Source: Pseudomonas sp. VD-NE ins
Lineage (GTDB): Bacteria > Pseudomonadota > Gammaproteobacteria > Pseudomonadales > Pseudomonadaceae
Direction: 5' to 3'
Assembly (NCBI RefSeq): GCF_031882575.1
Contig: NZ_CP134772.1
Coordinates: 5,739,001-5,803,000, forward strand
DNA: 64,000 nt
In this document: one piece after another, positions 54,025 through 63,930 of the stretch
Position numbering within the stretch: the first letter of the stretch is position 1
Layout of the letters: each line of letters opens with the position of its first letter
Notes under the pieces: generated by a model
Seen by the model: only the letters and a program-made list of their open reading frames with translations
Database searches by the model: none
What the model was told of the DNA's origin: nothing
Program-made: the position numbers and the translations under genes

Positions 54025-55308
54025 ATGTCTCGTTCCGAAACCTTGTTTGCCAATGCCCAGAAACACATCCCCGGTGGCGTGAACTCGCCCGTTCGTGCGT
54101 TCAAGAGCGTTGGCGGCACTCCGCTGTTCTTCAAGCACGCTGAGGGCGCCTACGTCACTGACGAAGACGACAAGCGTTATGTCGATTACGTCGGCTCGTG
54201 GGGCCCGATGATCCTCGGCCACAGCCACCCGGATGTTCTGGACGCGGTGCGTAATCAGCTGCAACACGGCTTGTCCTACGGCGCGCCGACTGCGATGGAA
54301 ACCGAGATGGCCGATCTGGTCTGCTCGCTGGTGCCGTCGATGGACATGGTGCGCATGGTCAGCTCCGGCACCGAAGCGACCATGAGCGCGATCCGTCTGG
54401 CCCGTGGTTACACCGGCCGCGACAGCATCATCAAGTTCGAAGGCTGCTACCACGGCCACTCCGACAGCCTGCTGGTCAAGGCCGGTTCCGGCGCACTGAC
54501 CCAAGGCGTGCCGAGCTCGGCCGGCGTACCCGCGGCATTCGCCAAACACACCCTGACCCTGCCGTTCAACGACATCGACGCGGTGGAAAAGATGCTCGCT
54601 GAAGTCGGCGAGGAAGTGGCCTGCATCATCGTTGAACCAGTGGCCGGCAACATGAACTGCGTGCCACCGGCGCCAGGTTTCCTCGAAGGCTTGCGTTCGC
54701 TGTGCGACAAGCATGGCGTGGTGCTGATTTTCGACGAAGTGATGACCGGTTTCCGCGTCGCCCTCGGCGGTGCTCAGGCGTACTACGGGGTCAATCCTGA
54801 CCTGACCACCTTCGGCAAGATCATCGGTGGCGGCATGCCGGTGGGCTGCTTCGGCGGCAAGCGCGAAATCATGCAGCGCATCGCGCCGCTGGGGCCGGTC
54901 TATCAGGCGGGCACGCTGTCGGGTAACCCGCTGGCGATGGCGGCGGGTTTGACCACGTTGCGTCTGATCAGCCGTCCGGGTTTCCACGCCGAGCTGACCG
55001 ACTACACCACGCGCCTGCTCGACGGTCTGCAACAACGCGCCGATGCCGCTGGCATTCCATTCGTGACCACTCAGGCTGGCGGCATGTTCGGCCTGTACTT
55101 CAGCGGTGCCGACGAGATCGTCACCTTTGAAGACGTGATGTCCAGCGACGCGGCATTGTTCGGTCGCTTCTTCCACTTGATGCTGGAAGGTGGCGTGTAC
55201 CTGGCACCGAGTGCTTTCGAAGCCGGTTTTACCTCGATTGCCCACGGCGAAGCCGAGTTGAAACTGACCCTGGACGCTGCCGAGCGCGCCTTCGCCGCGT
55301 TGAAATAA
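54025..55308 (+). CDS. hemL: Glutamate-1-semialdehyde 2,1-aminomutase
   Basis: A 427-residue class III aminotransferase converting glutamate-1-semialdehyde to 5-aminolevulinate, the heme precursor. The PLP Lys is K265 in [14 protein letters not shown], with [16 protein letters not shown] and [10 protein letters not shown], and the HemL-specific [15 protein letters not shown]-terminus. It lies 15 bp after thiE; thiamine and heme genes are grouped the same way in P. aeruginosa. Confidence 0.96.
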   Translation: MSRSETLFANAQKHIPGGVNSPVRAFKSVGGTPLFFKHAEGAYVTDEDDKRYVDYVGSWGPMILGHSHPDVLDAVRNQLQHGLSYGAPTAMETEMADLVCSLVPSMDMVRMVSSGTEATMSAIRLARGYTGRDSIIKFEGCYHGHSDSLLVKAGSGALTQGVPSSAGVPAAFAKHTLTLPFNDIDAVEKMLAEVGEEVACIIVEPVAGNMNCVPPAPGFLEGLRSLCDKHGVVLIFDEVMTGFRVALGGAQAYYGVNPDLTTFGKIIGGGMPVGCFGGKREIMQRIAPLGPVYQAGTLSGNPLAMAAGLTTLRLISRPGFHAELTDYTTRLLDGLQQRADAAGIPFVTTQAGGMFGLYFSGADEIVTFEDVMSSDAALFGRFFHLMLEGGVYLAPSAFEAGFTSIAHGEAELKLTLDAAERAFAALK

Positions 55309-55318
55309 TCGCAGTACC

Positions 55319-55346
55319 GCTGACGTTGGCTATCGCCAGCGTCAGC
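55319..55346 (+). terminator. Probable terminator after hemL
   Basis: A 12-bp stem, GCTGACGTTGGC / GCCAGCGTCAGC (one G-T pair) with loop TATC, followed by a short T-tract (TTTC), ten bases after the stop. Confidence 0.6.
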
Positions 55347-55533
55347 TTTCACCTACATCCAAACCGTTTTTCCAAGGCTCCTGCTAAAAATCTCCCATAA
55401 AGTGGGCGATATATTCCCCGCGCAGCAGAAAAACGAGTAAAGACTTTGTAAGGTTGGCCCTGCTTATTTCATAATGCGCGCTTATTGGATCCCTCGATGG
55501 GTCCGCGTGCCCTTCAGAGGTAAGTCGATTCCC

Positions 55534-56088
55534 ATGAACCGCACCGGCCGCACCCTTGCCTTGGGCTGCCTGTTGCTCCTTCAGCCCCTGCTCGCGCATG
55601 CACAAGCAGGCGGCAACTCGTTGTTGATCCCGGCGATGGGTCGTTGCACCCTCAATACTCAGCCGCAAGACGTCACGCAGGCACTGGCCGCCTGCCAGAA
55701 AGCGGCGGACGAAGGGGATGCGCAAGCGCAATACGAGTTGGGTGAGTTCTACTACGACGGCAAGAATGCGCCGCGCGACCTCAATCAAGCCCTGAGCTAT
55801 TTCGAAAAGGCCTCGCTGCAAGGCCACGCTCAGGCGCAATTCAAACTTGGCACCATGTTCTTCCACGGTGAAGGCGTGCAGGCCAACAACATTCAGGCGT
55901 ACATCGTGCTGAAGATGGCCGCGGTCAACGGCGCTGAAGACGCGCTGGACACGGCCGACGAAGTCTCCGAAAAAATGTCCCGCGAAGACCTCGAGACTGC
56001 CACCCAGGTGCTCGGGCAAATTTTCCGTAAATACCTGATGGAACTGCAGAGCGCCGATGGGCGTACGCCTTTCTCGCCCCTTCCCTGA
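55534..56088 (+). CDS. Secreted Sel1/TPR-repeat protein
   Basis: A 184-residue exported protein: signal peptide LALGCLLLLQPLLAHAQA, then two to three Sel1-like repeats (DEGDAQAQYELGEFYYDG, LQGHAQAQFKLGTMFFHGEG) and an Asp/Glu-rich C-terminus. Such repeats mediate protein contacts. The P. aeruginosa neighbour in this position is similar. Start ATG 55534 retains the signal peptide; the longer frame from 55474 does not. Confidence 0.87.
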   Translation: MNRTGRTLALGCLLLLQPLLAHAQAGGNSLLIPAMGRCTLNTQPQDVTQALAACQKAADEGDAQAQYELGEFYYDGKNAPRDLNQALSYFEKASLQGHAQAQFKLGTMFFHGEGVQANNIQAYIVLKMAAVNGAEDALDTADEVSEKMSREDLETATQVLGQIFRKYLMELQSADGRTPFSPLP

Positions 56089-56112
56089 TTTTTTGCGCCG
56101 ACCTTTCCGGCC

Positions 56113-56209
56113 CCTTCGCGAGCAAGCTCGCTCCCACAGTAGATCTCCAGTGTTCAGAAGATCCCCTGTGGGAGCGACGGTGCGACGATTCGACTTGCTC
56201 GCGAATGAG
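56113..56209. repeat. REP pair, right copy interrupted
   Basis: CCTTCGCGAGCAAGCTCGCT is intact on the left. The right copy reads GGGAGCGACGGTGCGACGAT then TCGACTTGCTCGCGAATG, with an extra block inside the expected palindrome. Confidence 0.75.
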
Positions 56210-56220
56210 GCGACTCGGTT

Positions 56221-56550
56221 TTACTTTTCAGGCATCGGCATCGGGAACGGCATCACATTGCCGACCGCGCCACGGGCTTCGCTGATTTTCGGGGTGCCCA
56301 GACGTTCCACTTCGTCGATGCGCACGATCGAATGCATCGGCACAAAGCTGCGCACCACACCTTCGAACTGCGCCTTGAGCTTTTCTTCGCTCGGGTCGAC
56401 GACCACTTGCGTGCGCTCGCCAAAGACGAACTCTTCCACTTCCAGAAAGCCCCACAGATCACTTTGATAGATCTGCTTGGCGTACATTTCGAACACCTGG
56501 CCCTGGTTGAGGAAAATCACCTTATAGATTGGAGCTTCGCGTTTGGTCAT
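56221..56550 (-). CDS. DUF1820 family protein
   Basis: A 109-residue protein starting MTKREAPIYKVIFLNQGQVFEMYAK, then IYQSDLWGFLEVEEFVFGER and ending in a Pro/Met-rich tail. This is the DUF1820 pattern conserved beside miaB in pseudomonads. No function known. Start ATG 56550. Confidence 0.87.
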   Translation of the reverse strand: MTKREAPIYKVIFLNQGQVFEMYAKQIYQSDLWGFLEVEEFVFGERTQVVVDPSEEKLKAQFEGVVRSFVPMHSIVRIDEVERLGTPKISEARGAVGNVMPFPMPMPEK

Positions 56551-56683
56551 GGCGGGGGGATAACATCGGGGATAAAAATGAGGGCGCAAACTATAGCATA
56601 GCCACCGGACGCGCAGCGGTAGGAACCTGCGGGCTTGTTCCCTATAATGCGCGGTTCTTTGAATCACGTGATGACCCTAATCC

Positions 56684-58012
56684 ATGGCCAAGAAGCTTTA
56701 CATCGAAACCCACGGTTGCCAGATGAACGAGTACGACAGCTCGCGCATGGTCGATCTGCTGGGTGAACATCAGGCCCTGGAAGTCACCGCCCGTGCGGAA
56801 GACGCCGACGTGATTCTGCTCAACACCTGCTCGATCCGTGAGCGCGCCCAGGATCGCGTGTATTCGCAACTCGGCCGCTGGCGCGAACTGAAGCTGGCCA
56901 ACCCGGACATGGTGATCGCCGTCGGCGGTTGCGTGGCCAGCCAGGAAGGCGCGGCGATTCGTGATCGCGCGCCGTACGTCGACGTGGTCTTTGGCCCACA
57001 GACCCTGCACCGCCTGCCGGAAATGATCGACGCCGCGCGCATCACCAAGCTGCCGCAAGTCGACGTGTCGTTCCCGGAAATCGAAAAATTCGACCATTTG
57101 CCCGAGCCGCGCATCGATGGCCCGAGCGCTTACGTGTCGGTGATGGAAGGTTGCAGCAAGTACTGCACGTTCTGCGTCGTGCCTTACACACGTGGCGAAG
57201 AAGTCAGCCGGCCGTTCGACGACGTCATCGCCGAAGTCATTCACCTCGCCGAAAACGGCGTGCGTGAAGTGACCCTGCTCGGGCAGAACGTCAACGGCTA
57301 TCGCGGTACGACCCATGACGGTCGTCTGGCTGATCTCGCCGAGCTGATCCGCGTTGTCGCCGCCATCGATGGCATCGATCGCATTCGCTACACCACTTCT
57401 CACCCGCTGGAGTTCTCCGACAGCCTGATCCAGGCCCACGCCGATGTGCCGGAACTGGTCAAGCATCTGCACTTGCCGGTGCAATCAGGTTCCGACCGGA
57501 TTCTGGCGGCAATGAAGCGCAATCACACAGCGCTGGAGTACAAATCCAAGCTGCGCAAACTGCGTGCGGCGGTACCGGGGATCTGCATCAGTTCGGACTT
57601 CATCGTCGGTTTTCCGGGTGAAACCGAGAAAGACTTCGAACAGACCATGAAGCTGATTGCCGACGTCGGTTTCGACTTCTCCTACTCCTTCGTTTACAGC
57701 CAGCGCCCGGGCACCCCGGCTGCCGATCTGGCCGACGACACCCCGGAAGAGCTGAAGAAGGAACGCCTGAACGCGCTGCAGCATCGCCTGAATCAGCAAG
57801 GCTTCGAGATCAGCCGACAAATGGTCGGTTCCGTTCAGCGTATTCTGGTCACCGATTACTCGAAAAAAGACCCGGGCGAACTGCAAGGGCGCACCGAGAA
57901 TAATCGTATCGTCAACTTCCGCTGCGACAATCCAACCCTGATCGGTCAGTTCGCCGACGTGCACATCGACGCGGCGCAGCCGCACTCGCTGCGTGGCTCG
58001 CTGATTCAGTAA
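56684..58012 (+). CDS. miaB: tRNA-2-methylthio-N6-dimethylallyladenosine synthase
   Basis: A 442-residue radical-SAM methylthiotransferase modifying i6A37 of tRNA. The N-terminal domain binds one [4Fe-4S] cluster (Cys in [26 protein letters not shown]). The radical-SAM cluster motif is [13 protein letters not shown] (CxxxCxxC), and the C-terminal TRAM-like region follows ([11 protein letters not shown]). It starts a conserved miaB-phoH-ybeY-corC-lnt run. Confidence 0.96.
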   Translation: MAKKLYIETHGCQMNEYDSSRMVDLLGEHQALEVTARAEDADVILLNTCSIRERAQDRVYSQLGRWRELKLANPDMVIAVGGCVASQEGAAIRDRAPYVDVVFGPQTLHRLPEMIDAARITKLPQVDVSFPEIEKFDHLPEPRIDGPSAYVSVMEGCSKYCTFCVVPYTRGEEVSRPFDDVIAEVIHLAENGVREVTLLGQNVNGYRGTTHDGRLADLAELIRVVAAIDGIDRIRYTTSHPLEFSDSLIQAHADVPELVKHLHLPVQSGSDRILAAMKRNHTALEYKSKLRKLRAAVPGICISSDFIVGFPGETEKDFEQTMKLIADVGFDFSYSFVYSQRPGTPAADLADDTPEELKKERLNALQHRLNQQGFEISRQMVGSVQRILVTDYSKKDPGELQGRTENNRIVNFRCDNPTLIGQFADVHIDAAQPHSLRGSLIQ

Positions 58013-58024
58013 CACTGCATTTCC

Positions 58025-58115
58025 CTGTGGGAGCGAGCCTGCTCGCGAAAGCGGTCTGTCAGACACATCAATGTTGAATGTGTCGCCGCCTTCGCGAGCA
58101 GGCTCGCTCCCACAG
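58025..58115. repeat. REPIN, GGGAGCGAGC class
   Basis: CTGTGGGAGCGAGCCTGCTC and its complement lie between miaB and the phoH-like gene, within an otherwise co-directional run. Confidence 0.88.
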
Positions 58116-58227
58116 GTACAGTGTCAGAGGCATGAATCGGGTGACCACATATAAGAGCTTTCGCACCCAAGCCTCTGGCGTTATCCTTGATTTCATCTTA
58201 ATTGCCCCAGGGCGGCTAAATACGACC

Positions 58228-59226
58228 TTGAACGCACCCATAGAACCACATCGTTTTATCCTCGAGCCCTTTGAGGCTCGCCGCTTCGCCAATCTGTGCG
58301 GGCAATTCGACGAGCATTTACGCTTGATCGAACAGCGCCTGACCATCGAGATCCGCAACCGCGGAAACCAGTTCGAGCTGATCGGCGACCCAAAACTCAC
58401 CACGTCTGCGGAAAATCTGATTCGTCGCCTGTACCGGGAAACCAAAGGTTCAGAGCTGTCGCCAGATACGGTGCACCTGTTCCTGCAGGAATCGGCCGTG
58501 GTCGAGCTGGACAATCACGCCCCCGCCGAAGCCTCCGTCGCCCTGCGCACCAAGAAAGGCATGATTCGCCCTCGCGGCTTGAATCAGTTGCGCTACGTGA
58601 AGGAAATCCTCGGCAACGACATCAACTTCGGCATTGGCCCGGCCGGTACCGGCAAGACCTATCTGGCCGTCGCTTGCGCCGTGGATGCCCTGGAGCGTGA
58701 GCAAATCCGCCGCATCCTGCTGGTGCGTCCGGCGGTTGAAGCGGGTGAAAAACTCGGCTTCCTGCCCGGCGACCTGTCGCAGAAAATCGACCCGTACCTG
58801 CGCCCGCTCTACGACGCGCTCTACGAGATGCTCGGTTTTGAATACGTGGCCAAGCTGATCGAGCGCCAGGTGATTGAAGTTGCGCCGCTGGCCTACATGC
58901 GCGGCCGTACGCTGAACAACAGCTTCATCATCCTCGATGAAAGCCAGAACACCACCGTCGAACAGATGAAGATGTTCCTGACCCGGATCGGCTTCGGCTC
59001 TACAGCGGTTATCACCGGTGACATCACCCAGGTCGACCTGCCGAAAGGCACCAAGTCGGGTCTGCACCATGTGATCGAAGTACTCAAAGACGTGCCGGGC
59101 ATCAGCTTCACCCACTTCCAGCCCAAAGACGTCGTGCGCCATCCTCTGGTCCAGCGGATCGTCGAAGCCTACGAGCGCTTCGAAAACCGTGACGAAACAC
59201 CCAAGGAAACCTCGCGAAATGCTTGA
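58228..59226 (+). CDS. ybeZ: PhoH-like ATPase (YbeZ)
   Basis: A 332-residue P-loop ATPase. Walker [19 protein letters not shown], Walker [12 protein letters not shown] and the [19 protein letters not shown] sensor region. It acts with YbeY in rRNA processing/quality control. I chose TTG 58228 ([19 protein letters not shown]), the conserved PhoH N-terminus in pseudomonads; starts further upstream fall in the REP-containing leader. The 3' end overlaps ybeY by eight bases. Confidence 0.92.
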   Translation: MNAPIEPHRFILEPFEARRFANLCGQFDEHLRLIEQRLTIEIRNRGNQFELIGDPKLTTSAENLIRRLYRETKGSELSPDTVHLFLQESAVVELDNHAPAEASVALRTKKGMIRPRGLNQLRYVKEILGNDINFGIGPAGTGKTYLAVACAVDALEREQIRRILLVRPAVEAGEKLGFLPGDLSQKIDPYLRPLYDALYEMLGFEYVAKLIERQVIEVAPLAYMRGRTLNNSFIILDESQNTTVEQMKMFLTRIGFGSTAVITGDITQVDLPKGTKSGLHHVIEVLKDVPGISFTHFQPKDVVRHPLVQRIVEAYERFENRDETPKETSRNA

Positions 59227-59713
59227 GCTAGACCTGCAAATCGCGACCGAAGCGTCTGCGCCGAGTGAAGCCGACTTCCGCCTGTGGTGCGAACTGGCCC
59301 TGCGCCAGCGCACCGCCGACTCGGAAATGACCATTCGTCTGGTCGACGAGGAAGAAGGCCGCGAGCTCAATCACACCTGGCGCCACAAGGATTACGCGAC
59401 CAACGTCCTGTCGTTCCCGGCTGAAGTGCCCGACGAGTTTCTCGACATCCCGCTGCTGGGCGATCTGGTGATCTGCGTGGCCGTGGTCGAGCGCGAAGCC
59501 GCCGAACAAGGCAAGGAACTAAAGGCCCACTGGGCACATCTGGTCATTCACGGCTGCTTGCATCTGCTTGGTTACGACCATATAGATGACGAAGAAGCCG
59601 AAGAAATGGAAGCACTGGAACGCGAGTTGCTTGCTGAACTGGGCTATCCCGATCCGTACGCGGACGACGAACCCGAAACATCCCCTATCGTTACAACAAA
59701 GGATTCAGAGTAA
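59219..59713 (+). CDS. ybeY: Endoribonuclease YbeY
   Basis: A 164-residue zinc-dependent RNase for 16S rRNA 3'-end maturation and ribosome quality control. The zinc site is [11 protein letters not shown], with [11 protein letters not shown] and [11 protein letters not shown] before it. ATG 59219 overlaps phoH; a C-terminal acidic tail is present. Confidence 0.95.
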   Translation: MLELDLQIATEASAPSEADFRLWCELALRQRTADSEMTIRLVDEEEGRELNHTWRHKDYATNVLSFPAEVPDEFLDIPLLGDLVICVAVVEREAAEQGKELKAHWAHLVIHGCLHLLGYDHIDDEEAEEMEALERELLAELGYPDPYADDEPETSPIVTTKDSE

Positions 59714-59718
59714 TCGCT

Positions 59719-60558
59719 ATGAGCGAAGATCGATCGAGCAACGGGCAGAAGTCATGGCTGGGTAAACTGACCCAGGCTTTTGCCCACGAGCCGAAGAACC
59801 GTCAGGAGCTCCTCGAGCTGCTGCGTGATGCACATCAGAACAAACTGCTGGACAGCGAAGCGCTGGCCATCGTCGAAGGTGCCATTCAGGTGGCTGACCT
59901 GCAAGTGCGCGACATCATGGTGCCGCGTTCGCAGATGATCAGCATCAAGGCGACCCAGACACCCCGTGAATTCCTCCCGGCCGTGGTCGATTCGGCCCAC
60001 TCGCGCTATCCGGTCATCGGCGAAAGCCATGACGATGTGATGGGCGTGCTGCTGGCCAAGGATTTGTTGCCGCTGATCCTCAAGGAGAACGGCGACAGCT
60101 TCAACATCAAGGATCTGCTGCGCCCGGCCACCTTCGTGCCGGAGTCCAAGCGCCTGAACGTGTTGTTGCGTGAATTCCGTGCCAACCACAACCACATGGC
60201 CATCGTCATCGACGAATATGGCGGTGTGGCCGGTCTGGTAACGATTGAAGACGTGCTGGAACAGATCGTCGGCGACATCGAAGACGAGCACGACGTCGAA
60301 GAAGACAGCTACATCAAGCCGCTGCCCAGCGGTGACTTCCTGATCAAGGCCCTGACCCCGATCGAGAACTTCAACGAGTTCTTCGACAGCGAATTCTCCG
60401 ACGATGAATTCGACACCGTCGGCGGCCTGGTGATGAGCGCGTTCGGACACTTGCCAAAACGCAACGAAATCACTGAAATCGGCGCCTATCGTTTCCGCAT
60501 TCTGAACGCCGACAGTCGTCGGATTCATTTGCTGCGACTGACGCCAATTGCTCGTTAA
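59719..60558 (+). CDS. corC: CorC/HlyC-type CBS-domain transporter-associated protein
   Basis: A 279-residue protein: N-terminal helix-rich part, a tandem CBS pair (MVPRSQMISIKATQTPREF and MAIVIDEYGGVAGLVTIEDVLE) and a C-terminal CorC_HlyC domain (DFLIKALTPIENFNEFF ... GGLVMSAFGHLPKRNE). It has no membrane segment, so it is the YbeX/CorC type associated with cobalt-magnesium handling and, with YbeZ/YbeY, ribosome assembly. Begins six bases after ybeY. Confidence 0.93.
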   Translation: MSEDRSSNGQKSWLGKLTQAFAHEPKNRQELLELLRDAHQNKLLDSEALAIVEGAIQVADLQVRDIMVPRSQMISIKATQTPREFLPAVVDSAHSRYPVIGESHDDVMGVLLAKDLLPLILKENGDSFNIKDLLRPATFVPESKRLNVLLREFRANHNHMAIVIDEYGGVAGLVTIEDVLEQIVGDIEDEHDVEEDSYIKPLPSGDFLIKALTPIENFNEFFDSEFSDDEFDTVGGLVMSAFGHLPKRNEITEIGAYRFRILNADSRRIHLLRLTPIAR

Positions 60559-60569
60559 TTCTAAGGATT

Positions 60570-60834
60570 GGGGTATGTCATCAGCTATTTCCTGCATCGC
60601 GTTGCGCCTGAAAGCGGGCCAGGCAAGGCGCAGTCCGCAGGGAATGGCATTCCCTTTCCAAGGACTGCAACGCAGCATGGCCCGCTTTCAGGCGTAACCC
60701 GGAGGGCCGGGCCTGCTGTTACGCAGGGCTGCGTTACTCGTCGTTCATTTGAAAAACCAAACTTCACTCCTCGCGCCTTGCCCTGCGTAACAGCAGACCC
60801 GGCGCGATACAGGAAATAGCTGATGACATACCCC
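60570..60834. repeat. 265-bp nested palindrome (MITE-like) ending in the lnt start
   Basis: Outer arms of 32 bp (60570-60601 and 60803-60834) match at 31 of 32 positions (GGGGTATGTCATCAGCTATT ...). Inside lie two large hairpins: CGCCTGAAAGCGGGCC (60605-60620) with its perfect complement at 60679-60694, and a 23-bp arm CCGGGCCTGCTGTTACGCAG (60707-60729) with its near-complement at 60780-60802. No transposase. The right arm contains AGGAAA and the lnt ATG at 60823. Confidence 0.9.
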
Positions 60835-62358
60835 CTGCGCTGGACAACCCGCCCCGGCTGGCCCGGTAACCTGCTGGCCGTGGCGGCCGGTGCAATCACC
60901 ACCTTCGCTCTGGCACCTTTCAACATCTGGCCGCTGGCTTTGCTGGCGGTCGGCTTGTTTTATGCCGGCTTGCGCGAGCTGAGCCCGCGTCAGGCACTGG
61001 GCCGTGGCTGGTGCTTCGGTTTCGGCCTGTTCGGCGCCGGCACCAGCTGGATCTACTACAGCATCCACCATTTCGGCGGTGCTTCGGTGCTGTTGGCCGG
61101 GTTCCTGATGCTGCTGTTTACCGCAGCGATTGCCTGGTTCTTTGCCCTGCCGGCCTGGCTGTGGGCGCGCTGGTTGCGCCGTAACGAGGCACCGCTGGCC
61201 GATGCCTTGGCGTTTGCTGCGTTGTGGGTCGGCCAGGAAGCGTTTCGCGGCTGGTTCCTCACCGGTTTCCCGTGGCTGTATTCCGGTTACAGCCAGCTCG
61301 ACGGGCCATTGGCCGGGCTTGCGCCGGTCGGTGGCATGTGGCTGGTGTCGTTTGTTCTGGCACTCACGGCAGCGTTGATCTACAACGCTCCACGCCTGCT
61401 GCAAACCGGTCGCAAAGCTTTTGTCGTGGTCGGCCTGGTGCTGCTGATCGGGCCGTGGGCCGCCGGCATTGCGCTCAAGGGCCACGCCTGGACGAGTCCG
61501 TCCGGCGCACCACTGAGCGTTGCCGCGATTCAAGGCAACGTCGCACAAAGCATGAAATGGGACCCGGCCGAGCTCAACGCGCAGTTGGCCCTGTACCGCG
61601 ATTTGAGTTTCCGTTCGAAACCGGTGGATCTGCTGATCTGGCCGGAAACCGCCGTGCCCGTGCTCAAGGAGTCCGCCGAGGGCTACCTGAACATGATGGG
61701 CACTTTCGCCGCCGAACGTAAATCAGCGCTGATCACCGGCGTACCGATTCGCGAAACCGTTCGTCATGAAAAACGCTTCTTCAACGGCATCACCGTGGTC
61801 GGCGAAGGCGATGGCACCTATCTGAAGCAGAAACTGGTGCCGTTCGGCGAATACGTACCGTTGCAGGATGTGCTGCGCGGACTGATCGCGTTCTTCGACC
61901 TGCCGATGTCCGACTTCGCCCGTGGCCCGGCTGATCAGGCACTGTTGCAGGCCAAGGGTTATCAGATCGCACCGTTTATCTGCTACGAAGTGGTGTATCC
62001 GGAATTTGCCGCCAGCCTGTCGGCACGCAGTGATCTGCTGCTGACGATCAGCAACGACACCTGGTTCGGCACCTCGATTGGTCCGCTGCAGCATTTGCAG
62101 ATGGCGCAGATGCGGGCCCTGGAAGCCGGTCGCTGGATGATCCGCGCAACCAACAACGGCGTGACTGGACTGATCAACCCGTTCGGGCAGATCACCGAGC
62201 AGATACCGCAGTTCGAACAAGGGATTTTGTACGGTGAAGTGGTGCCGATGCACAACCTGACGCCGTACCTGCAATGGCGCTCGTGGCCGTTGATGATTGT
62301 CTGCTTGCTGCTCTTCGGGTGGGCACTGATGGCCAGCCGGATGTCGAAAACCCTTTAA
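60823..62358 (+). CDS. lnt: Apolipoprotein N-acyltransferase
   Basis: A 511-residue inner-membrane enzyme adding the third acyl chain to bacterial lipoproteins. Membrane helices occupy residues 15-215 and the nitrilase domain follows. The catalytic triad is E275 (LIWPETAVP), K337 (LKQKLVPFGEYVPL) and C387 (PFICYEVVYPE), numbering very close to E. coli. The first residues MTYP are encoded by the inverted repeat; conserved sequence begins at LRWTTRPGWPGNLL, where relatives usually start with Met-Arg-Trp. It is the last gene of the conserved run. Confidence 0.95.
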   Translation: MTYPLRWTTRPGWPGNLLAVAAGAITTFALAPFNIWPLALLAVGLFYAGLRELSPRQALGRGWCFGFGLFGAGTSWIYYSIHHFGGASVLLAGFLMLLFTAAIAWFFALPAWLWARWLRRNEAPLADALAFAALWVGQEAFRGWFLTGFPWLYSGYSQLDGPLAGLAPVGGMWLVSFVLALTAALIYNAPRLLQTGRKAFVVVGLVLLIGPWAAGIALKGHAWTSPSGAPLSVAAIQGNVAQSMKWDPAELNAQLALYRDLSFRSKPVDLLIWPETAVPVLKESAEGYLNMMGTFAAERKSALITGVPIRETVRHEKRFFNGITVVGEGDGTYLKQKLVPFGEYVPLQDVLRGLIAFFDLPMSDFARGPADQALLQAKGYQIAPFICYEVVYPEFAASLSARSDLLLTISNDTWFGTSIGPLQHLQMAQMRALEAGRWMIRATNNGVTGLINPFGQITEQIPQFEQGILYGEVVPMHNLTPYLQWRSWPLMIVCLLLFGWALMASRMSKTL

Positions 62359-62369
62359 AGCCTCCGACA

Positions 62370-62484
62370 ATGATCGTTCCCACGCTCCGCGTGGGAATGC
62401 CGCCGGGGACGCTCCGCGTTCCGCTTCGGATGTGGCGCAGAGCGCCACGGGATGCATTCCCACGCAGAGCGTGGGAACGATCAG
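62370..62484. repeat. Palindromic repeat, GATCGTTCCCACGCTC class
   Basis: Second copy of the class seen at 27240: outer arms GATCGTTCCCACGCTCCGCG and its complement. Its right end includes the stop codon of the ydcF-like gene. Confidence 0.88.
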
Positions 62485-63248
62485 TCACCGCGGTAAAACA
62501 ACGAATACCCCACCTGCCCCACCGCCTCGTTCAGCAGCTGCCCGCTCTGCCAGATCGACTTGAACTCCGGCAGCCACCCACCAAACGGTCTTGCGTTATC
62601 GGTCCCCAGAAACCCGACCGGGGCCGGCACCACTTCAAAACCCGCCTGTTGAAAACTCCATACCGAGCGCGGCATGTGCCAGGCCTGCGTCACCACGACC
62701 ACGCGCTTGATCCCCTGCGGCAACAAGATATCAGCCGTGAACTTCGCATTTTCCCATGTAGTGCGGCTCTCGCCTTCCTGCCAACGCACGGTCACACCGA
62801 AATCGTCGCGCAATGAATCCGCCATCAACTTCGCCTCGGTCGGCGGCGTACCGTAATGCAAACCACCTGTGGTCAAAATCGGCAAACCGGAAGCTTTGGC
62901 CAGCCTCGCGGCGTATCGCTGACGCTCAAGGCCCACGCCGGTCGGCTGATCCTCGCCCCAAGCCAGATCACCGCGCTCACGCCCGGAACCCAAGACCACA
63001 ATGGCATCGGCCCGCTGCGCCAACGTCGCCCATTCTTCACGGGCCAACGGTGACTCGCGTTCCAGCGCTTTCGCGCCCCACTGCACGACCACCGGCAGGC
63101 TCATCAGCCATAACCCGCCAAAACCAATGGCGAAACACAGGCCCGCGAGTCGCGGTCGTGAGCGGCGCAGCCACCACGCAGCCAGCAACAACAGCAAAAG
63201 AATGCCGGGCGGCAGTAAAAGTTGTTTGATGAAATAACGAAAAGGCAT
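62481..63248 (-). CDS. YdcF-family (DUF218) membrane protein
   Basis: A 255-residue protein with two N-terminal membrane helices (LLLPPGILLLLLLAAWWL and GLCFAIGFGGLWLMSLPVVV). The DUF218 core follows: DAIVVLGSGRERG, ILTTGGLHYGTPPTEA, ESRTTWENAKFTADIL and VVVVTQAWHMPRSVW. Related ElyC/SanA proteins influence envelope polysaccharide assembly; the exact role is unknown. The start ATG 63248 is preferred over longer frames. The stop TGA is read within the repeat. Confidence 0.87.
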   Translation of the reverse strand: MPFRYFIKQLLLPPGILLLLLLAAWWLRRSRPRLAGLCFAIGFGGLWLMSLPVVVQWGAKALERESPLAREEWATLAQRADAIVVLGSGRERGDLAWGEDQPTGVGLERQRYAARLAKASGLPILTTGGLHYGTPPTEAKLMADSLRDDFGVTVRWQEGESRTTWENAKFTADILLPQGIKRVVVVTQAWHMPRSVWSFQQAGFEVVPAPVGFLGTDNARPFGGWLPEFKSIWQSGQLLNEAVGQVGYSLFYRGD

Positions 63249-63352
63249 CGAGCATCTCCAGAGATGCCCGAAGCCTAAGAGTGTTAATAAAGCGTTACAA
63301 CCAATAGGTGGGATCCTGTTGAAAAAGATCCGGTTCTTGACCTGCCATGCGC

Positions 63353-63676
63353 TTACTTGGCCTGCACAGAACGAACCTTGACGGTGTCTCTGCCGGGCGC
63401 CTTGTCCTTGAGCCAGATGACCTTGGCCGAATGTGCTGCATCGAGCTGCTTCACTGCCTGTGACAAGCATCCGTGCGATTCACGTTCACTGCGATCCAGA
63501 TAGGCCTTGACCAGTTTGAACTCGGCGGGACTCAAGCCACGCAATTCCAGTTCCAGGGGGCGCTCGTCGCGCAGCCGGTCAGCGGTTTTTACAGCGTCCA
63601 GGGCCATACCCAGACGGTCGATCAACCTTTCGTACAACTCGGGTTTCGTCACGTTTTTTTGCCGTTGCTCCACCAT
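63353..63676 (-). CDS. Conserved small protein of unknown function upstream of leuS
   Basis: A 107-residue, charged, mostly helical protein (NVTKPELYERLIDRLGMALDA ... LRGLSPAEFKLVKAYLDR) with a basic C-terminus. I do not recognise a domain. A hypothetical gene sits at the same position, divergent to leuS, in P. aeruginosa, which supports it being real. Start ATG 63676. The 250-bp interval to leuS shows no further gene. Confidence 0.7.
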   Translation of the reverse strand: MVEQRQKNVTKPELYERLIDRLGMALDAVKTADRLRDERPLELELRGLSPAEFKLVKAYLDRSERESHGCLSQAVKQLDAAHSAKVIWLKDKAPGRDTVKVRSVQAK

Positions 63677-63930
63677 CCCTCACCTCATTGAAGATAAGAC
63701 TCACTCCCCAGTTAGAGCTTAGCTTCGCTGCACAAACCGGCTGCACGCCGCGACCAACGGCCCTCGCCACGGTTTTGCCGGGACAAACAGCTGTAATCAG
63801 GGTTTCCCTAGGCCAAGCGCGGTCATGTATGCTACGGCGCTTCCTGTAATTCCACTTCCAGCTCGTCCGGGCCACCCCGGGACCTGCGTTGAAGAGGATT
63901 AGGCCACCCCTATCCAGTACAAAAGTAGCC

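Noticed and set aside
60585..60926. 113-codon minus frame inside the lnt leader palindrome
   Set aside because: Entirely within inverted-repeat DNA and antisense to the lnt N-terminus; no recognisable protein.
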